A DNA stretch of 33,813 nt from an uncultured Prevotellaceae bacterium (GTDB taxonomy: Bacteria > Bacteroidota > Bacteroidia > Bacteroidales > Bacteroidaceae): the NCBI GenBank assembly GCA_946185285.1, contig CAMHIS010000001.1, forward strand, positions 107,968 through 141,780. The letters run 5' to 3'. Positions 25,674-33,473 of the stretch are shown in pieces. Position numbers and translations under genes: made by a program. The notes under the pieces are model-generated. The model worked only from the letters and a program-made list of their open reading frames with translations, ran no database searches and was not told the DNA's origin. Position 1 is the first letter of the stretch. Each line of letters starts with the position of its first letter.

Positions 25674-26618
25674 TTAGTTGTACTTCAGAATCTGTCCGGG
25701 ACGCAGCTTCATGTTCTTGCCGATACCGTTCAGCTTACAAATGGCGTTCACGGAAGTGTTACGCTTGCGGGCAATAGAGTAGAGCGTCTCGCCCTTCTTT
25801 ACCTTGTGGAAACGGGTGCTGGCAATGTTGCGCTTATTGGACGATTTCTTATTGGTGTTCTGTGTAAAGAGCTGGTCGTCAGCGCTGGATGCGGAAGAAC
25901 CGCTGACGCCGCGCAGGCGGTTTGCCTGAGCCGACTCTCGCGAGTAGGTATTCTTACGGAAGGTGTAGAAGTCACCCGTCACGTCCTGATTGCGGAAATC
26001 GAACATCAATGCCGGGTTGAGGGCCACGCCGCAGAGGCGCGTCTCGAAGTGCAGGTGTGAGCCAGTGGAGCGGCCAGTATTGCCACCCAGTCCGATGGGC
26101 TCGCCGGCGCGAACTTCCTGATCGGGCTTGACGAGGTGCTTCGACATGTGGCCGTAGATGGTCTCCAGTCCGTTGTAGTGACGAATGACGACGAAGTTGC
26201 CGTAGCCGTTGGCCTCGTAGCGTACGACGCGTACCTTACCAGAGAAAGCAGCGCGGATGGTGTCGCCGATGTAGACCTTGATGTCGAGTCCCTTGTGCTG
26301 GCGTCCCCAGCGGGCACCGAAGTTCGAGGTAAGCACACGGCTCTCAGTGGGCATTGCAAAGCCACGCAGGTCGATGCGGAAGGTGTCGGGCAGTGCCGTC
26401 TCGCGGTGAGCTGTGTAGTTCTCCCAGTCCTGATAAAGGTCGGCGGCGGGAGATATCATCTGTTCAAACTGAATCAGCCGGTTCAGTGCTACTGAGTCAA
26501 CGGCTTTCATCTTACGGTCAATGGGTGCCTGGCGTGCCAAGAGATCCTGTCCCAGAGTGGGAACGGTGACGATTGACACCATGGCTATAGCAAAAATCTT
26601 TTTTAACGTCTTAATCAT
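25674..26618 (-). CDS. M23-family metallopeptidase with C-terminal LysM domain
   Basis: A 314-residue envelope protein, using the ATG at 26618, which places a clean signal peptide (MIKTLKKIFAIAMVSIVTVP) at the N-terminus; a longer frame exists upstream but runs through the promoter. The LytM/M23 domain has the zinc ligands His108 and Asp112 in HKGLDIK and His190 in SHLHFE, with His157 (GHMSKH) and His188 as catalytic partners, so it looks active. The C-terminal LysM (about 266-314, KKGETLYSIARKRNTSVNAI) binds peptidoglycan. Probable roles are endopeptidase or amidase activation during cell elongation or division. First gene of the operon with nlpC and capA homologues. Confidence 0.94.
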   Translation of the reverse strand: MIKTLKKIFAIAMVSIVTVPTLGQDLLARQAPIDRKMKAVDSVALNRLIQFEQMISPAADLYQDWENYTAHRETALPDTFRIDLRGFAMPTESRVLTSNFGARWGRQHKGLDIKVYIGDTIRAAFSGKVRVVRYEANGYGNFVVIRHYNGLETIYGHMSKHLVKPDQEVRAGEPIGLGGNTGRSTGSHLHFETRLCGVALNPALMFDFRNQDVTGDFYTFRKNTYSRESAQANRLRGVSGSSASSADDQLFTQNTNKKSSNKRNIASTRFHKVKKGETLYSIARKRNTSVNAICKLNGIGKNMKLRPGQILKYN

Positions 26619-26684
26619 TATTCTTCGGTCACTATTTGTGGTTATAATCCGTGCAAGTTTTCTGCAATAGAAAAAACTCGTTTG

Positions 26685-26714
26685 CAAAGGTACGAAAAAA
26701 AATCCGAAGACCAA
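26685..26714 (-). promoter_or_regulatory. Promoter of the M23-NlpC-CapA operon
   Basis: On the minus strand TTG (26712-26714), a 19-nt spacer and TACCTTTG (26685-26692) fit the Bacteroidetes pattern. The -7 box is 66 nt upstream of the chosen start and excludes the longer N-terminal frame. Confidence 0.8.
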
Positions 26715-26788
26715 TGGGCTTATTTTATTCATTAACAAAGTTTTGGTGTCTTTTAACACTTAGCCGGTTGGACGCTCTTTCGGGCGGT

Positions 26789-28888
26789 TTAAGAGATTAC
26801 GCCCCAGTTGATGTTGGTCTTGCGCAGCTGTCTCAGTCGGTTCCATAGAATGCTGTGCTTCTCTGAGGTGCAGGTGGGGTCGTCGTCGATAATGAGCTGA
26901 GCCTCGTCGCGGGCCATCTGGACGAGCTGGCCGTCGCGGGCAATGTCGGCTATCTTCAGGTCGAAGGCCATGCCGCTCTGCTGGGTGCCCTCGAGGTCGC
27001 CGGGGCCGCGCAGCTTCAGGTCGGCCTCGGCAATGCGGAAGCCGTCGTTCGTGTCGCACATGATGTCGATGCGCTTGCGGGTGTCCTCGCTGAGCTTATA
27101 GGGCGTGACCAGCAGGCAGAACGACTGGTCGGCACCGCGTCCCACCCGACCGCGCAACTGGTGGAGCTGCGACAGACCGAAACGCTGGGCGTCGAAGATG
27201 ACCATCACCGAAGCGTTAGGTACGTTGACGCCCACCTCGATGACGGTCGTGGCGACAAGTATCTGTGTCTCGCCACTGACGAAGCGCTGCATCTCCTCCT
27301 CCTTGTCGGCGGGTTTCATCTTGCCGTGAACCTTGCTGAGCCGGAATTCGGGAAAAGCCTGACAGAGCACTTCGTAACCCTGTTCCAGGTTTTTCAAGTC
27401 AATCTTCTCGCTTTCCTCAATAAGGGGGAACACGCAATAGACCTGCCGTCCCTCGATGATTTGCTGACGGATGCCGTTGTAGAGCGATGTGATGCGCGAG
27501 TCGTAGAGATGGTGAGTCACTACGGGTTTGCGCCCGGGTGGCAGTTCGTCGATGACGCTTACGTCAAGGTCGCCATAGAGTGTCATGGCTAATGTGCGGG
27601 GAATCGGGGTTGCAGTCATTACCAAGACGTGGGGAGGGTTAGCACTCTTGCTCCAGAGCTTGGCTCGCTGGGCGACGCCGAAACGGTGCTGTTCGTCGAC
27701 GACGACGAAGCCGAGGCGGGCAAACTGTACGGTTTCCTCGATGACGGCGTGCGTACCCACAAGTATCTGGATTGTGCCGTCAAGAAGTCCTTCGAGAACC
27801 TCCTTACGGCGGCGCCCCTTGACGATACCTGTCAGTAGGGTAACGCGCAGGTTCATGCCGTTGAGGAATGCCATAATGGTCTGTAAGTGTTGTTCGGCCA
27901 GTATCTCCGTGGGTGCCATGATACAGGCCTGGTAGCCGTTGTCGATAGCTATGAGCATCGACATCAGTGCGACGAGGGTCTTCCCCGAGCCAACATCACC
28001 CTGCAGCAGGCGGTTCATCTGTCGGCCGCTGCCCATGTCCTTCCGGATTTCGCGGATGACCCGCTTCTGTGCCTCCGTCAGCGGGAATGGCAAATGGTTG
28101 TGGTAGAAGTCGTTGAAGACTTCGCCGATATGTGAGAACACATAGCCACGGTACTTGCGTCGTTGGTCGCTCGCGTACCTTAATATATTAAGCTGGACGT
28201 AGAACAGCTCTTCGAACTTCAGGCGGACGCGGGCATGCTCCAGCTCCTTGGCGTTTTGCGGGTAGTGAATGGAACGCAGGGCCTGGTCGCGCCTCATGAG
28301 GTGCAGTTTCCCGATGATTAAGTCAGGCAGCGTTTCTGGCACAGGCTCTTTCAGAGCGCTTATGAGCGTTTTGGTGAGCCGCTCCACAGACCGGGAGGTG
28401 AGTCCGCGCTTCTTCATCTTCTCCGTCGTGTTGTAGTAGGGCTGCATTCCCATGGCCGAGGTGTCCACCTTCGAGGCCTCGTCAATGTCGGGATGGCTCA
28501 CCTGTATGCGGTTGTTGAAGACGGTGGGCTTGCCAAACACCAGGTACTCCGTGCCGATGCGGTAGTTCTGTTTGGCATACTTTCCGCCGGCACCGAACCA
28601 CACCAAGTCCATAATACCCGTTCCGTCGCTGAAGTGGCCGACGACACGCTCCTTCGTAGGACTCATCTTGAATGTCTCGAAGCTCAGGATGGTCCCCACT
28701 ACCTGGACGAACGGCATGTCGCCCGTCAGCTCATGGACGGTGTATACCCGCGAGCGGTCCACATGCTTGTAGGGGAAGTACTCCAACAGGTCGCCATAGG
28801 TCTGGATGCCCAGCTCCTCGCTGAGTATCTTCTTGCGGTTGGGGCCCACGCCCGGCAAGTACATGATGTCCTGCTGCAGAATGTCCAT
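26789..28888 (-). CDS. recG: ATP-dependent DNA helicase RecG
   Basis: A 699-residue branch-migration helicase that remodels stalled replication forks and Holliday junctions. The N-terminal wedge/OB domain (YLPGVGPNRKKIL near the start, then YKHVDRSRVYTVHELTG) is followed by a superfamily-2 helicase core. Walker A is GDVGSGKTLVAL (about residue 300), the DEQH box is VVDEQHRFGVAQR (about 397), and motif III MTATPIPRTLAMTLYGD follows. Motif VI is LHQLRGRVGRG. Length is normal for the family. Its start codon directly abuts the ispD stop (no intervening base), which suggests translational coupling. Confidence 0.97.
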   Translation of the reverse strand: MDILQQDIMYLPGVGPNRKKILSEELGIQTYGDLLEYFPYKHVDRSRVYTVHELTGDMPFVQVVGTILSFETFKMSPTKERVVGHFSDGTGIMDLVWFGAGGKYAKQNYRIGTEYLVFGKPTVFNNRIQVSHPDIDEASKVDTSAMGMQPYYNTTEKMKKRGLTSRSVERLTKTLISALKEPVPETLPDLIIGKLHLMRRDQALRSIHYPQNAKELEHARVRLKFEELFYVQLNILRYASDQRRKYRGYVFSHIGEVFNDFYHNHLPFPLTEAQKRVIREIRKDMGSGRQMNRLLQGDVGSGKTLVALMSMLIAIDNGYQACIMAPTEILAEQHLQTIMAFLNGMNLRVTLLTGIVKGRRRKEVLEGLLDGTIQILVGTHAVIEETVQFARLGFVVVDEQHRFGVAQRAKLWSKSANPPHVLVMTATPIPRTLAMTLYGDLDVSVIDELPPGRKPVVTHHLYDSRITSLYNGIRQQIIEGRQVYCVFPLIEESEKIDLKNLEQGYEVLCQAFPEFRLSKVHGKMKPADKEEEMQRFVSGETQILVATTVIEVGVNVPNASVMVIFDAQRFGLSQLHQLRGRVGRGADQSFCLLVTPYKLSEDTRKRIDIMCDTNDGFRIAEADLKLRGPGDLEGTQQSGMAFDLKIADIARDGQLVQMARDEAQLIIDDDPTCTSEKHSILWNRLRQLRKTNINWGVIS

Positions 28889-29758
28889 TTATATCAGTAC
28901 TTCGGCTATTCGCAGGTCGTAGGGGGTGGTCAGCTTGATGTTCTCGCGGTTGCCCTCGACGAGGGCGATGGGGTGGCCGTAGGCTTCGACGACGGAGGCG
29001 TCGTCGGTGAAGGCGGCGGCAGAAGCGCCGGCCGCACTGCCGGGCGACGGCTCGCCCGCGATTTGGCTCAGGGCCTGCTGGTATGCGGTCTTCAGCAACT
29101 GGATGTCGAACGTCTGTGGAGTCTGGACGAGACGGTAGTCAGCGCGGGGAACGGTTATCGAACCATTACCGCAGCTGACGGCATGAGCCTCTGGGTTTTG
29201 CAGCGGACTACAGGACTTCAGGACTTTTTCTCCCGAGTGCGAACTTCTGAAGCCTTGTGGCTCGCTGCTGACGACATGTCGCAGTGTTTCGACCACGGGC
29301 ACTACGGGAATGGCGGCTCCCGTCTGCCGTGCTGTCTCGTAGCAGCGGCTGATGACGTCTGTTGAGGGGAAGGGACGCACGCCGTCGTGGACGCCGACCA
29401 CGCCCTGGGCCTCGTCGGGAATCAGGGCGAGGCCGTGCTGCACGGAGTGGAAGCGCGTCTCGCCGCCGTCGGCCAGCTGGTAAGACCCGCTGCCGGCCCC
29501 ATTCCCGGGCAAAGCCCGTCTGCCCGTTGCCTTTCCCTGCTGGGGTAGGGGGAACTGATACTGCTGGCACAACTCGCGCCAGTAGTCCTGCTGGGCCTTG
29601 GGCAGCACCAGGATAATCTGCAGGTCGGCAGAATACTCACGGAACCGCTCGATGGTGCGCATCAGCACCGGTCGGCCGCCGACGGGCAGGAACTGCTTCG
29701 GAATGTCGCTGCCCATGCGCAGGCCCTTGCCGCCTGCAACGATGATAACATAATCCAT
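28889..29758 (-). CDS. ispD: 2-C-methyl-D-erythritol 4-phosphate cytidylyltransferase, enlarged by insertions
   Basis: The third enzyme of the MEP isoprenoid pathway; it forms CDP-methylerythritol from MEP and CTP. Core motifs are [22 protein letters not shown] (CTP-binding loop), [37 protein letters not shown], and [11 protein letters not shown] with [16 protein letters not shown] near the end. The protein has 289 residues against roughly 220-235 in the family. The surplus sits in three places: about 73-92 (Gly/Arg-rich), 163-196, and 236-248 (Ala/Gly/Ser-rich). The middle insert contains an exact copy of a dispersed repeat also found upstream of the gene. All inserts fall between conserved motifs and keep the frame, so the enzyme is probably functional. 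It is directly followed by recG. Confidence 0.92.
   Translation of the reverse strand: MDYVIIVAGGKGLRMGSDIPKQFLPVGGRPVLMRTIERFREYSADLQIILVLPKAQQDYWRELCQQYQFPLPQQGKATGRRALPGNGAGSGSYQLADGGETRFHSVQHGLALIPDEAQGVVGVHDGVRPFPSTDVISRCYETARQTGAAIPVVPVVETLRHVVSSEPQGFRSSHSGEKVLKSCSPLQNPEAHAVSCGNGSITVPRADYRLVQTPQTFDIQLLKTAYQQALSQIAGEPSPGSAAGASAAAFTDDASVVEAYGHPIALVEGNRENIKLTTPYDLRIAEVLI
29196..29275. repeat. Dispersed inverted-repeat element lying inside ispD
   Basis: The 33 nt at 29196-29228 are identical to 29772-29804 upstream of ispD, including the 19-nt core GCAGCGGACTACAGGACTT. About 22 nt further on, CTGAAGCCTTGTGGCTCGCTG (about 29247-29267) is a degenerate inverted partner. The pair forms an imperfect hairpin coinciding with the non-conserved insert at about IspD residues 163-187. 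Confidence 0.8.
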
Positions 29759-29771
29759 ACTTTCGTTATTT

Positions 29772-29804
29772 TTTTGCAGCGGACTACAGGACTTCAGGAC
29801 TTTT
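29772..29804. repeat. Dispersed repeat copy B (upstream of ispD)
   Basis: 33 nt identical to the copy within ispD, in the same orientation. It begins 14 nt upstream of the ispD start codon and includes the stop codon of the GxxExxY-like remnant (29784-29786). Confidence 0.9.
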
Positions 29805-29868
29805 CAGGTAGACGCGTTTGTAGTCGCGGCCTTCGCCGAAGTTAAGCAACAGTCCTATCCTGCATCCT
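29784..29868 (-). pseudogene. C-terminal remnant of a GxxExxY-family gene
   Basis: The minus-strand frame reads CRIGLLLNFGEGRDYKRVYL, then a few residues and a TAG stop within repeat copy B. GLLLNFG followed by a charged stretch and KR-hydrophobic-Tyr is the characteristic C-terminus of GxxExxY proteins (PDDEXK_3-like). The rest of the gene, including the GxxExxY motif, is absent; upstream the frame runs directly into repeat copy C. So only about 25 codons remain. Family identity is from recall of the C-terminal consensus, not a search. Confidence 0.65.
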
Positions 29869-29870
29869 GT

Positions 29871-29889
29871 AAGTCCTGTAGTCCGCTGC
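29871..29889. repeat. Dispersed repeat copy C (inverted)
   Basis: Exact reverse complement of the 19-nt core. With copy B it brackets the GxxExxY remnant as inverted repeats. Confidence 0.9.
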
Positions 29890-29904
29890 AAACTGTATGC
29901 TTTC

Positions 29905-29932
29905 AAAGTCTTGAAGTCCTGTAGTCCGCTGC
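29905..29932. repeat. Dispersed repeat copy D (inverted)
   Basis: The 28-nt stretch is the reverse complement of copy B with one mismatch and contains the exact 19-nt core at 29914-29932. It lies 6 nt from the stop codon of the DJ-1-like gene. Confidence 0.9.
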
Positions 29933-29938
29933 TAAAAA

Positions 29939-30505
29939 TTACCTCGCCATGAGGTGCTTGAAGCGCATGCCTTCGGCCACCTGGTCGCTCACCTGCTTGT
30001 TGACCAGCTGGCTCAGCAGCTCGTAAGCATAGGGGAAGGCGGCGGCAGGACCCTCGGCAGTGGTAATGTTGCCATCGACGGTGACGAGGTCGGCGGTATA
30101 GGTGGCTCCCTCAAGAGCCTGTTCGAAACCAGGATAGCACGTGGCGCGCTTGCCCTCAAGGAGTCCGAGCGGGGCCAGCACCACGGCAGGGGCGGCACAG
30201 ATGGCCGACACCTTCTTGCCCGCTGCGGCCTGGTCGCAGACGGCCTTGCAGACACCCTCGTGGGCATACAGGTTGGAGGCACCGGGCATACCGCCTGGCA
30301 GCATCAGCAGGTCGGCATCCGAGAAGTCGCACTGTTCAAACTGCAGGTCGGCCTCGATGGCCACTCCGTGAGCCGACTCCACCAGCGGGAAGTCCGTCGT
30401 GCTCACTGTTACTACTTCTACGCCACCTCGGCGCAGCACGTCAATAGGGATGAGAGCCTCGACATCTTCGAAGCCGTCAGCTAAGAATACATAAACTTTT
30501 GCCAT
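29939..30505 (-). CDS. DJ-1/PfpI-family protein (YajL/ThiJ-like)
   Basis: A 188-residue cytoplasmic protein with the class-I glutamine-amidotransferase-like fold. The start MAKVYVFLADGFEDVE at 30505 matches the family N-terminus; the frame is open further upstream but overlaps the promoter. The nucleophile-elbow Cys is in SAICAAPAVLAP-like sequence (KVSAICAAPAVVLAPLG), and the partner Glu is in GFEDVEA. LMLPGGMPGA is also conserved. Members are reported as stress-related chaperones, deglycases or glyoxalases; the exact activity cannot be told from sequence. It is transcribed away from nadK, with overlapping promoters between them. Confidence 0.92.
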   Translation of the reverse strand: MAKVYVFLADGFEDVEALIPIDVLRRGGVEVVTVSTTDFPLVESAHGVAIEADLQFEQCDFSDADLLMLPGGMPGASNLYAHEGVCKAVCDQAAAGKKVSAICAAPAVVLAPLGLLEGKRATCYPGFEQALEGATYTADLVTVDGNITTAEGPAAAFPYAYELLSQLVNKQVSDQVAEGMRFKHLMAR

Positions 30506-30535
30506 AAATCTTTTCTTCTTTTCGTGGAAAATAAG

Positions 30536-30556
30536 TATCTTTGCAGCGCAAAGATA
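30536..30556. promoter_or_regulatory. Overlapping divergent -7 boxes forming a palindrome
   Basis: TATCTTTG at 30536-30543 (plus strand, towards nadK) and its exact complement CAAAGATA at 30549-30556 (a -7 box on the minus strand, towards the DJ-1-like gene) are 5 nt apart. Each fits TAnnTTTG. The start codons lie 52 nt (nadK) and 43 nt (DJ-1-like) away. No convincing -33 element was found for either. Confidence 0.75.
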
Positions 30557-30595
30557 ATAAAAGTTTTTGAAAACAAGAACAATCAAGACAAAAAA

Positions 30596-31480
30596 ATGAC
30601 GCAACGTAAGCTAAAGTTTGCACTTTTTGGCAATATTTATCAGGCTAAGAAGTCGGCGGCCATACAAAAAGTGCTGTCTTGTCTCAGTGAGAGCGGTGCC
30701 GAGCTGACCGTTGACAGGGAATATTATGATTTCCTCAAGAACGAGCAGCGGCTCGAAGTTCATACGGCAAAGGTGTTCAGCGGAAATGATTTCGACGCTG
30801 ATTTTGCTATCTCGATGGGTGGCGATGGCACGTTTCTGAAGACGGCCAACAGGGTAGGCAGCCGCAACATACCCATCCTCGGTGTCAACATGGGGCGGCT
30901 TGGCTTCCTGGCCGACGTCGCGCCCACTGACATAGAATCGTGTCTGCGGGAACTCTATGCCGACGACTATGTCGTGGAGAGTCGTGCTGTCATTCAGGTT
31001 GAGGCCGACGACGAACCGTTGGGCAGTATGAACTGTGCCCTGAATGATGTGGCTGTGCTGAAGCGTGATTCGGCTTCGATGATTAGCATTCGTGCCAGTA
31101 TCGATGGGAAATATCTGACTACATACCAGGCTGACGGTCTGATAGTATCGACACCGACGGGTTCAACGGCCTATTCGTTGTCGAATGGTGGGCCTATCAT
31201 CGTGCCGGGAACAGGTGTACTGCTGATGACGGCCGTAGCTCCCCACTCGCTGAACATCCGCCCCATCGTCATTCCCGACACGGCGGTCGTCACGCTCGAC
31301 GTCGAGAGTCGCAGCCACTCGTTCCTGGTGGCCATCGACGGCCGCTCAGAGAAGTGCCGCGAGGAGACACGTATCACCCTGCGCCGCGCACCTTATAATA
31401 TTAAGGTGGTGAAGCGTAGCGGCAACCAATACTTTACGACACTGCGCGAGAAGATGATGTGGGGAGCTGACGTGAGATGA
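30596..31480 (+). CDS. nadK: NAD kinase
   Basis: Phosphorylates NAD+ to NADP+ with ATP in the cytoplasm. The 294-residue protein (start MTQRKLKFALFG at 30596; an upstream ATG at 30524 lies before the promoter boxes and is unlikely) has the family length. The GGDGTFLKTA motif (from residue 75) binds the phosphates, with NMGRLGFLADV following. The downstream conserved segment TYQADGLIVSTPTGSTAYSLSNGGPII is intact, as are the NIRPIVIPD and AIDGR segments. The ABC exporter gene starts 17 nt downstream, so they probably share a transcript. Confidence 0.97.
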   Translation: MTQRKLKFALFGNIYQAKKSAAIQKVLSCLSESGAELTVDREYYDFLKNEQRLEVHTAKVFSGNDFDADFAISMGGDGTFLKTANRVGSRNIPILGVNMGRLGFLADVAPTDIESCLRELYADDYVVESRAVIQVEADDEPLGSMNCALNDVAVLKRDSASMISIRASIDGKYLTTYQADGLIVSTPTGSTAYSLSNGGPIIVPGTGVLLMTAVAPHSLNIRPIVIPDTAVVTLDVESRSHSFLVAIDGRSEKCREETRITLRRAPYNIKVVKRSGNQYFTTLREKMMWGADVR

Positions 31481-31497
31481 ATGTATAGTGTAGAGTG

Positions 31498-33162
31498 ATG
31501 AAACTGATAGAGAAGCTACATAACCCGGAGAGCAAGTACACCGTACGGCAAATCGTCAGGTGGCTTTGGCAGGTGCTGCGCGGCAACCGCACTCAGGCTT
31601 TGTTTAACGCCTCCATCGGTATGCTTGGGGTGATGTGCAGTCTGCTGATGGTGTGGGCCATGCAGCGCACCATCGACATGGCGACGGGTGTCGTCCCCGG
31701 GTCCATCTATTGGGGCGTTGCCCTGATGGGAACCGTTATCCTGGCTGAGTTTGCCCTGGGCATCTCGCGGGTGTGGATCAAGAATATTCTCGGCGTCAAG
31801 GCTCAGAACCTGATGCAGCAGCAGATGCTCGACCGCCTGCTCAGGGCGGAATGGCAGAGTAAGGACACCCACCACAGCGGTGACGTCATCAACCGGCTGG
31901 AGCAAGACGTGCAGACGGTGGTGACGTTCATCACCGAGACGCTGCCCAATACGCTCTCGACCATGGCCCTCTTTCTGGGCGCCTTTGTCTACCTGTTCCA
32001 GATGGACGTCTGGCTCTCGCTCATTACCGTGGGCATCCTGCCGCTGTTCATCCTCGTCAGCCGCGTCTATGTGGCTCAGATGCGGAAGTACACCCGCCGG
32101 GTGCGCAACAGTGACAGTCAGGTGCAGAGTCTGCTGACCGAGACCGTGCAGCACCGCATGCTCATCAAAACGCTGGAGGCCGGCGACCGCATGGTGGACC
32201 GTCTCGGCGACACGCAGTCGGAACTGCGTCACCACGTGCGGCAGCGCACCAAGTTCTCGATAGCCAGCAACCTCTTCGTCAACGGCGGTTTCTCTTTGGG
32301 CTATCTCATCGCCTTCCTCTGGGGAGCCGTCAGGCTGAGTGCGCGCACCATCACCTTCGGACAGATGACGGCCTTCCTGCAGCTGGTCTACCGCATCCAG
32401 GGACCGGCGCGCGACCTGACCCGTCTGGCTCCCGCCTTCGTGGGCGTATTCACCTCTGCCGAGCGACTGATGGAGCTGGAGGAGGCCCCGCAGGAGCAGC
32501 AGGGCGAAGGTGTTGAGATGGCAGCGCCCTGCGGCGTGAAGTTCAACGACGTCAGCTATGGCTACGAGGACTCCCCGGTGCCCGTCATCGACCATCTGTC
32601 GTTCGACTTCCGTCCCGGCACGTGTACGGCCATCCTCGGCGAGACGGGTGCCGGCAAGACAACGCTTGTCCGCCTGATCCTGGCCCTGATCCGGCCGAAG
32701 TCCGGGCAGGTCAGCATCTATGATCAGCACAAGGCTGAGGAAATCTCACCCCTCCACCGCTGCAACTTCGTCTACGTACCTCAGGGCAACACCCTGCTCA
32801 GCGGCACCATCCGCGATAACCTGCTCATTGCCCGCCCCGGTGCCACCGACGACGACCTCTGGCGCGTCCTCCACCTCGTCTGCGGCGACTTTGTCGCCGG
32901 CCTCCCGCAGGGCCTTGACACCGTTTGCACCGAGGCTGGCGGCGGACTCAGCGAGGGCCAGGCCCAGCGCATCGCCATTGCACGGGCGCTGCTTCGCGGG
33001 CGCAGCATCATGCTCTTCGACGAGGCCACCTCAGCCCTCGACCCCGACACAGAACGGCAGTTGTTACAGAATATCTTGTCGGACAAGCAGAAGACCGTCA
33101 TCTTCATCACCCACCGCCCAGCCGTCGTCGACTACTGCGACCAGGTGCTGCGCGTGGAATGA
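31498..33162 (+). CDS. ABC exporter, fused permease and ATPase
   Basis: A 554-residue half-transporter of the MsbA/multidrug type that would work as a dimer in the inner membrane. About six transmembrane segments occupy residues 35-300. The C-terminal ATPase domain has Walker A GETGAGKTTLV (about 381), Q-loop FVYVPQGNTLLSG, signature LSEGQAQRIAIARALL (about 484), Walker B SIMLFDEATSALD (about 504) and H-loop FITHRP. All catalytic residues are present. A GTG just before the ATG could also be used. Substrate unknown. The gene is followed by palindromes and a strong bidirectional terminator. Confidence 0.95.
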   Translation: MKLIEKLHNPESKYTVRQIVRWLWQVLRGNRTQALFNASIGMLGVMCSLLMVWAMQRTIDMATGVVPGSIYWGVALMGTVILAEFALGISRVWIKNILGVKAQNLMQQQMLDRLLRAEWQSKDTHHSGDVINRLEQDVQTVVTFITETLPNTLSTMALFLGAFVYLFQMDVWLSLITVGILPLFILVSRVYVAQMRKYTRRVRNSDSQVQSLLTETVQHRMLIKTLEAGDRMVDRLGDTQSELRHHVRQRTKFSIASNLFVNGGFSLGYLIAFLWGAVRLSARTITFGQMTAFLQLVYRIQGPARDLTRLAPAFVGVFTSAERLMELEEAPQEQQGEGVEMAAPCGVKFNDVSYGYEDSPVPVIDHLSFDFRPGTCTAILGETGAGKTTLVRLILALIRPKSGQVSIYDQHKAEEISPLHRCNFVYVPQGNTLLSGTIRDNLLIARPGATDDDLWRVLHLVCGDFVAGLPQGLDTVCTEAGGGLSEGQAQRIAIARALLRGRSIMLFDEATSALDPDTERQLLQNILSDKQKTVIFITHRPAVVDYCDQVLRVE

Positions 33163-33186
33163 GAAACTGGATTTTAGTTAATAATT

Positions 33187-33270
33187 ATCCGTCACATCCG
33201 TCACTCTCTGACAATCGCCTGATAACCAGCGCGTTTAGTTGGTGACGGATGGGTGACGGATGTGACGGAT
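33187..33270. repeat. Palindrome with iterated arms (CCGTCACAT type)
   Basis: ATCCGTCACATCCGTCAC at 33187-33204 and its exact complement at 33253-33270 form an 18-bp inverted repeat; an extra GGTGACGGATG copy sits at 33241-33251. Arms are tandem 9-nt units and the loop contains CCAGCGCG, so the design resembles the palindrome at 2260-2353. Confidence 0.9.
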
Positions 33271-33302
33271 AGGCCAGCTCGCTATCATGCTTGGCTTCCA
33301 AC

Positions 33303-33351
33303 AAAAAACTTCACGGCCAGTGAATGCTTGTTCATTGGCCGTGAAGCTTTT
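33303..33351. terminator. Bidirectional terminator between the ABC exporter and the convergent small gene
   Basis: A 16-bp stem (33309-33324 with 33331-33346, one G-T pair) with a 6-nt loop is flanked by AAAAAA on the left and CTTTT on the right. This can terminate transcription from both sides of the convergent gene pair. Confidence 0.9.
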
Positions 33352-33395
33352 CTGCAGTGGTGGTGGCTGCTGTTTCGGTATGGTCTATCCGACAT

Positions 33396-33469
33396 ATCCG
33401 TCATCCATCCGTCATCATCCAAACATATTGATAATGAGAATGTTACGACAAAATGACGGATGTGACGGA
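33396..33469. repeat. Second CCGTCA-type inverted pair
   Basis: ATCCGTCATCCATCCGTCAT at 33396-33415 can pair imperfectly with ATGACGGATGTGACGGA at 33453-33469. The right arm ends 5 nt before the stop of the 66-residue gene on the minus strand. With 33187-33270 it brackets the terminator hairpin. Confidence 0.75.
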
Positions 33470-33473
33470 AAAT

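Noticed and set aside
31516..32730. Long (404-codon) minus-strand frame opposite the ABC exporter
   Set aside because: His/Gln/Asp-rich antisense of a clear ABC transporter gene; no start context or family motif.
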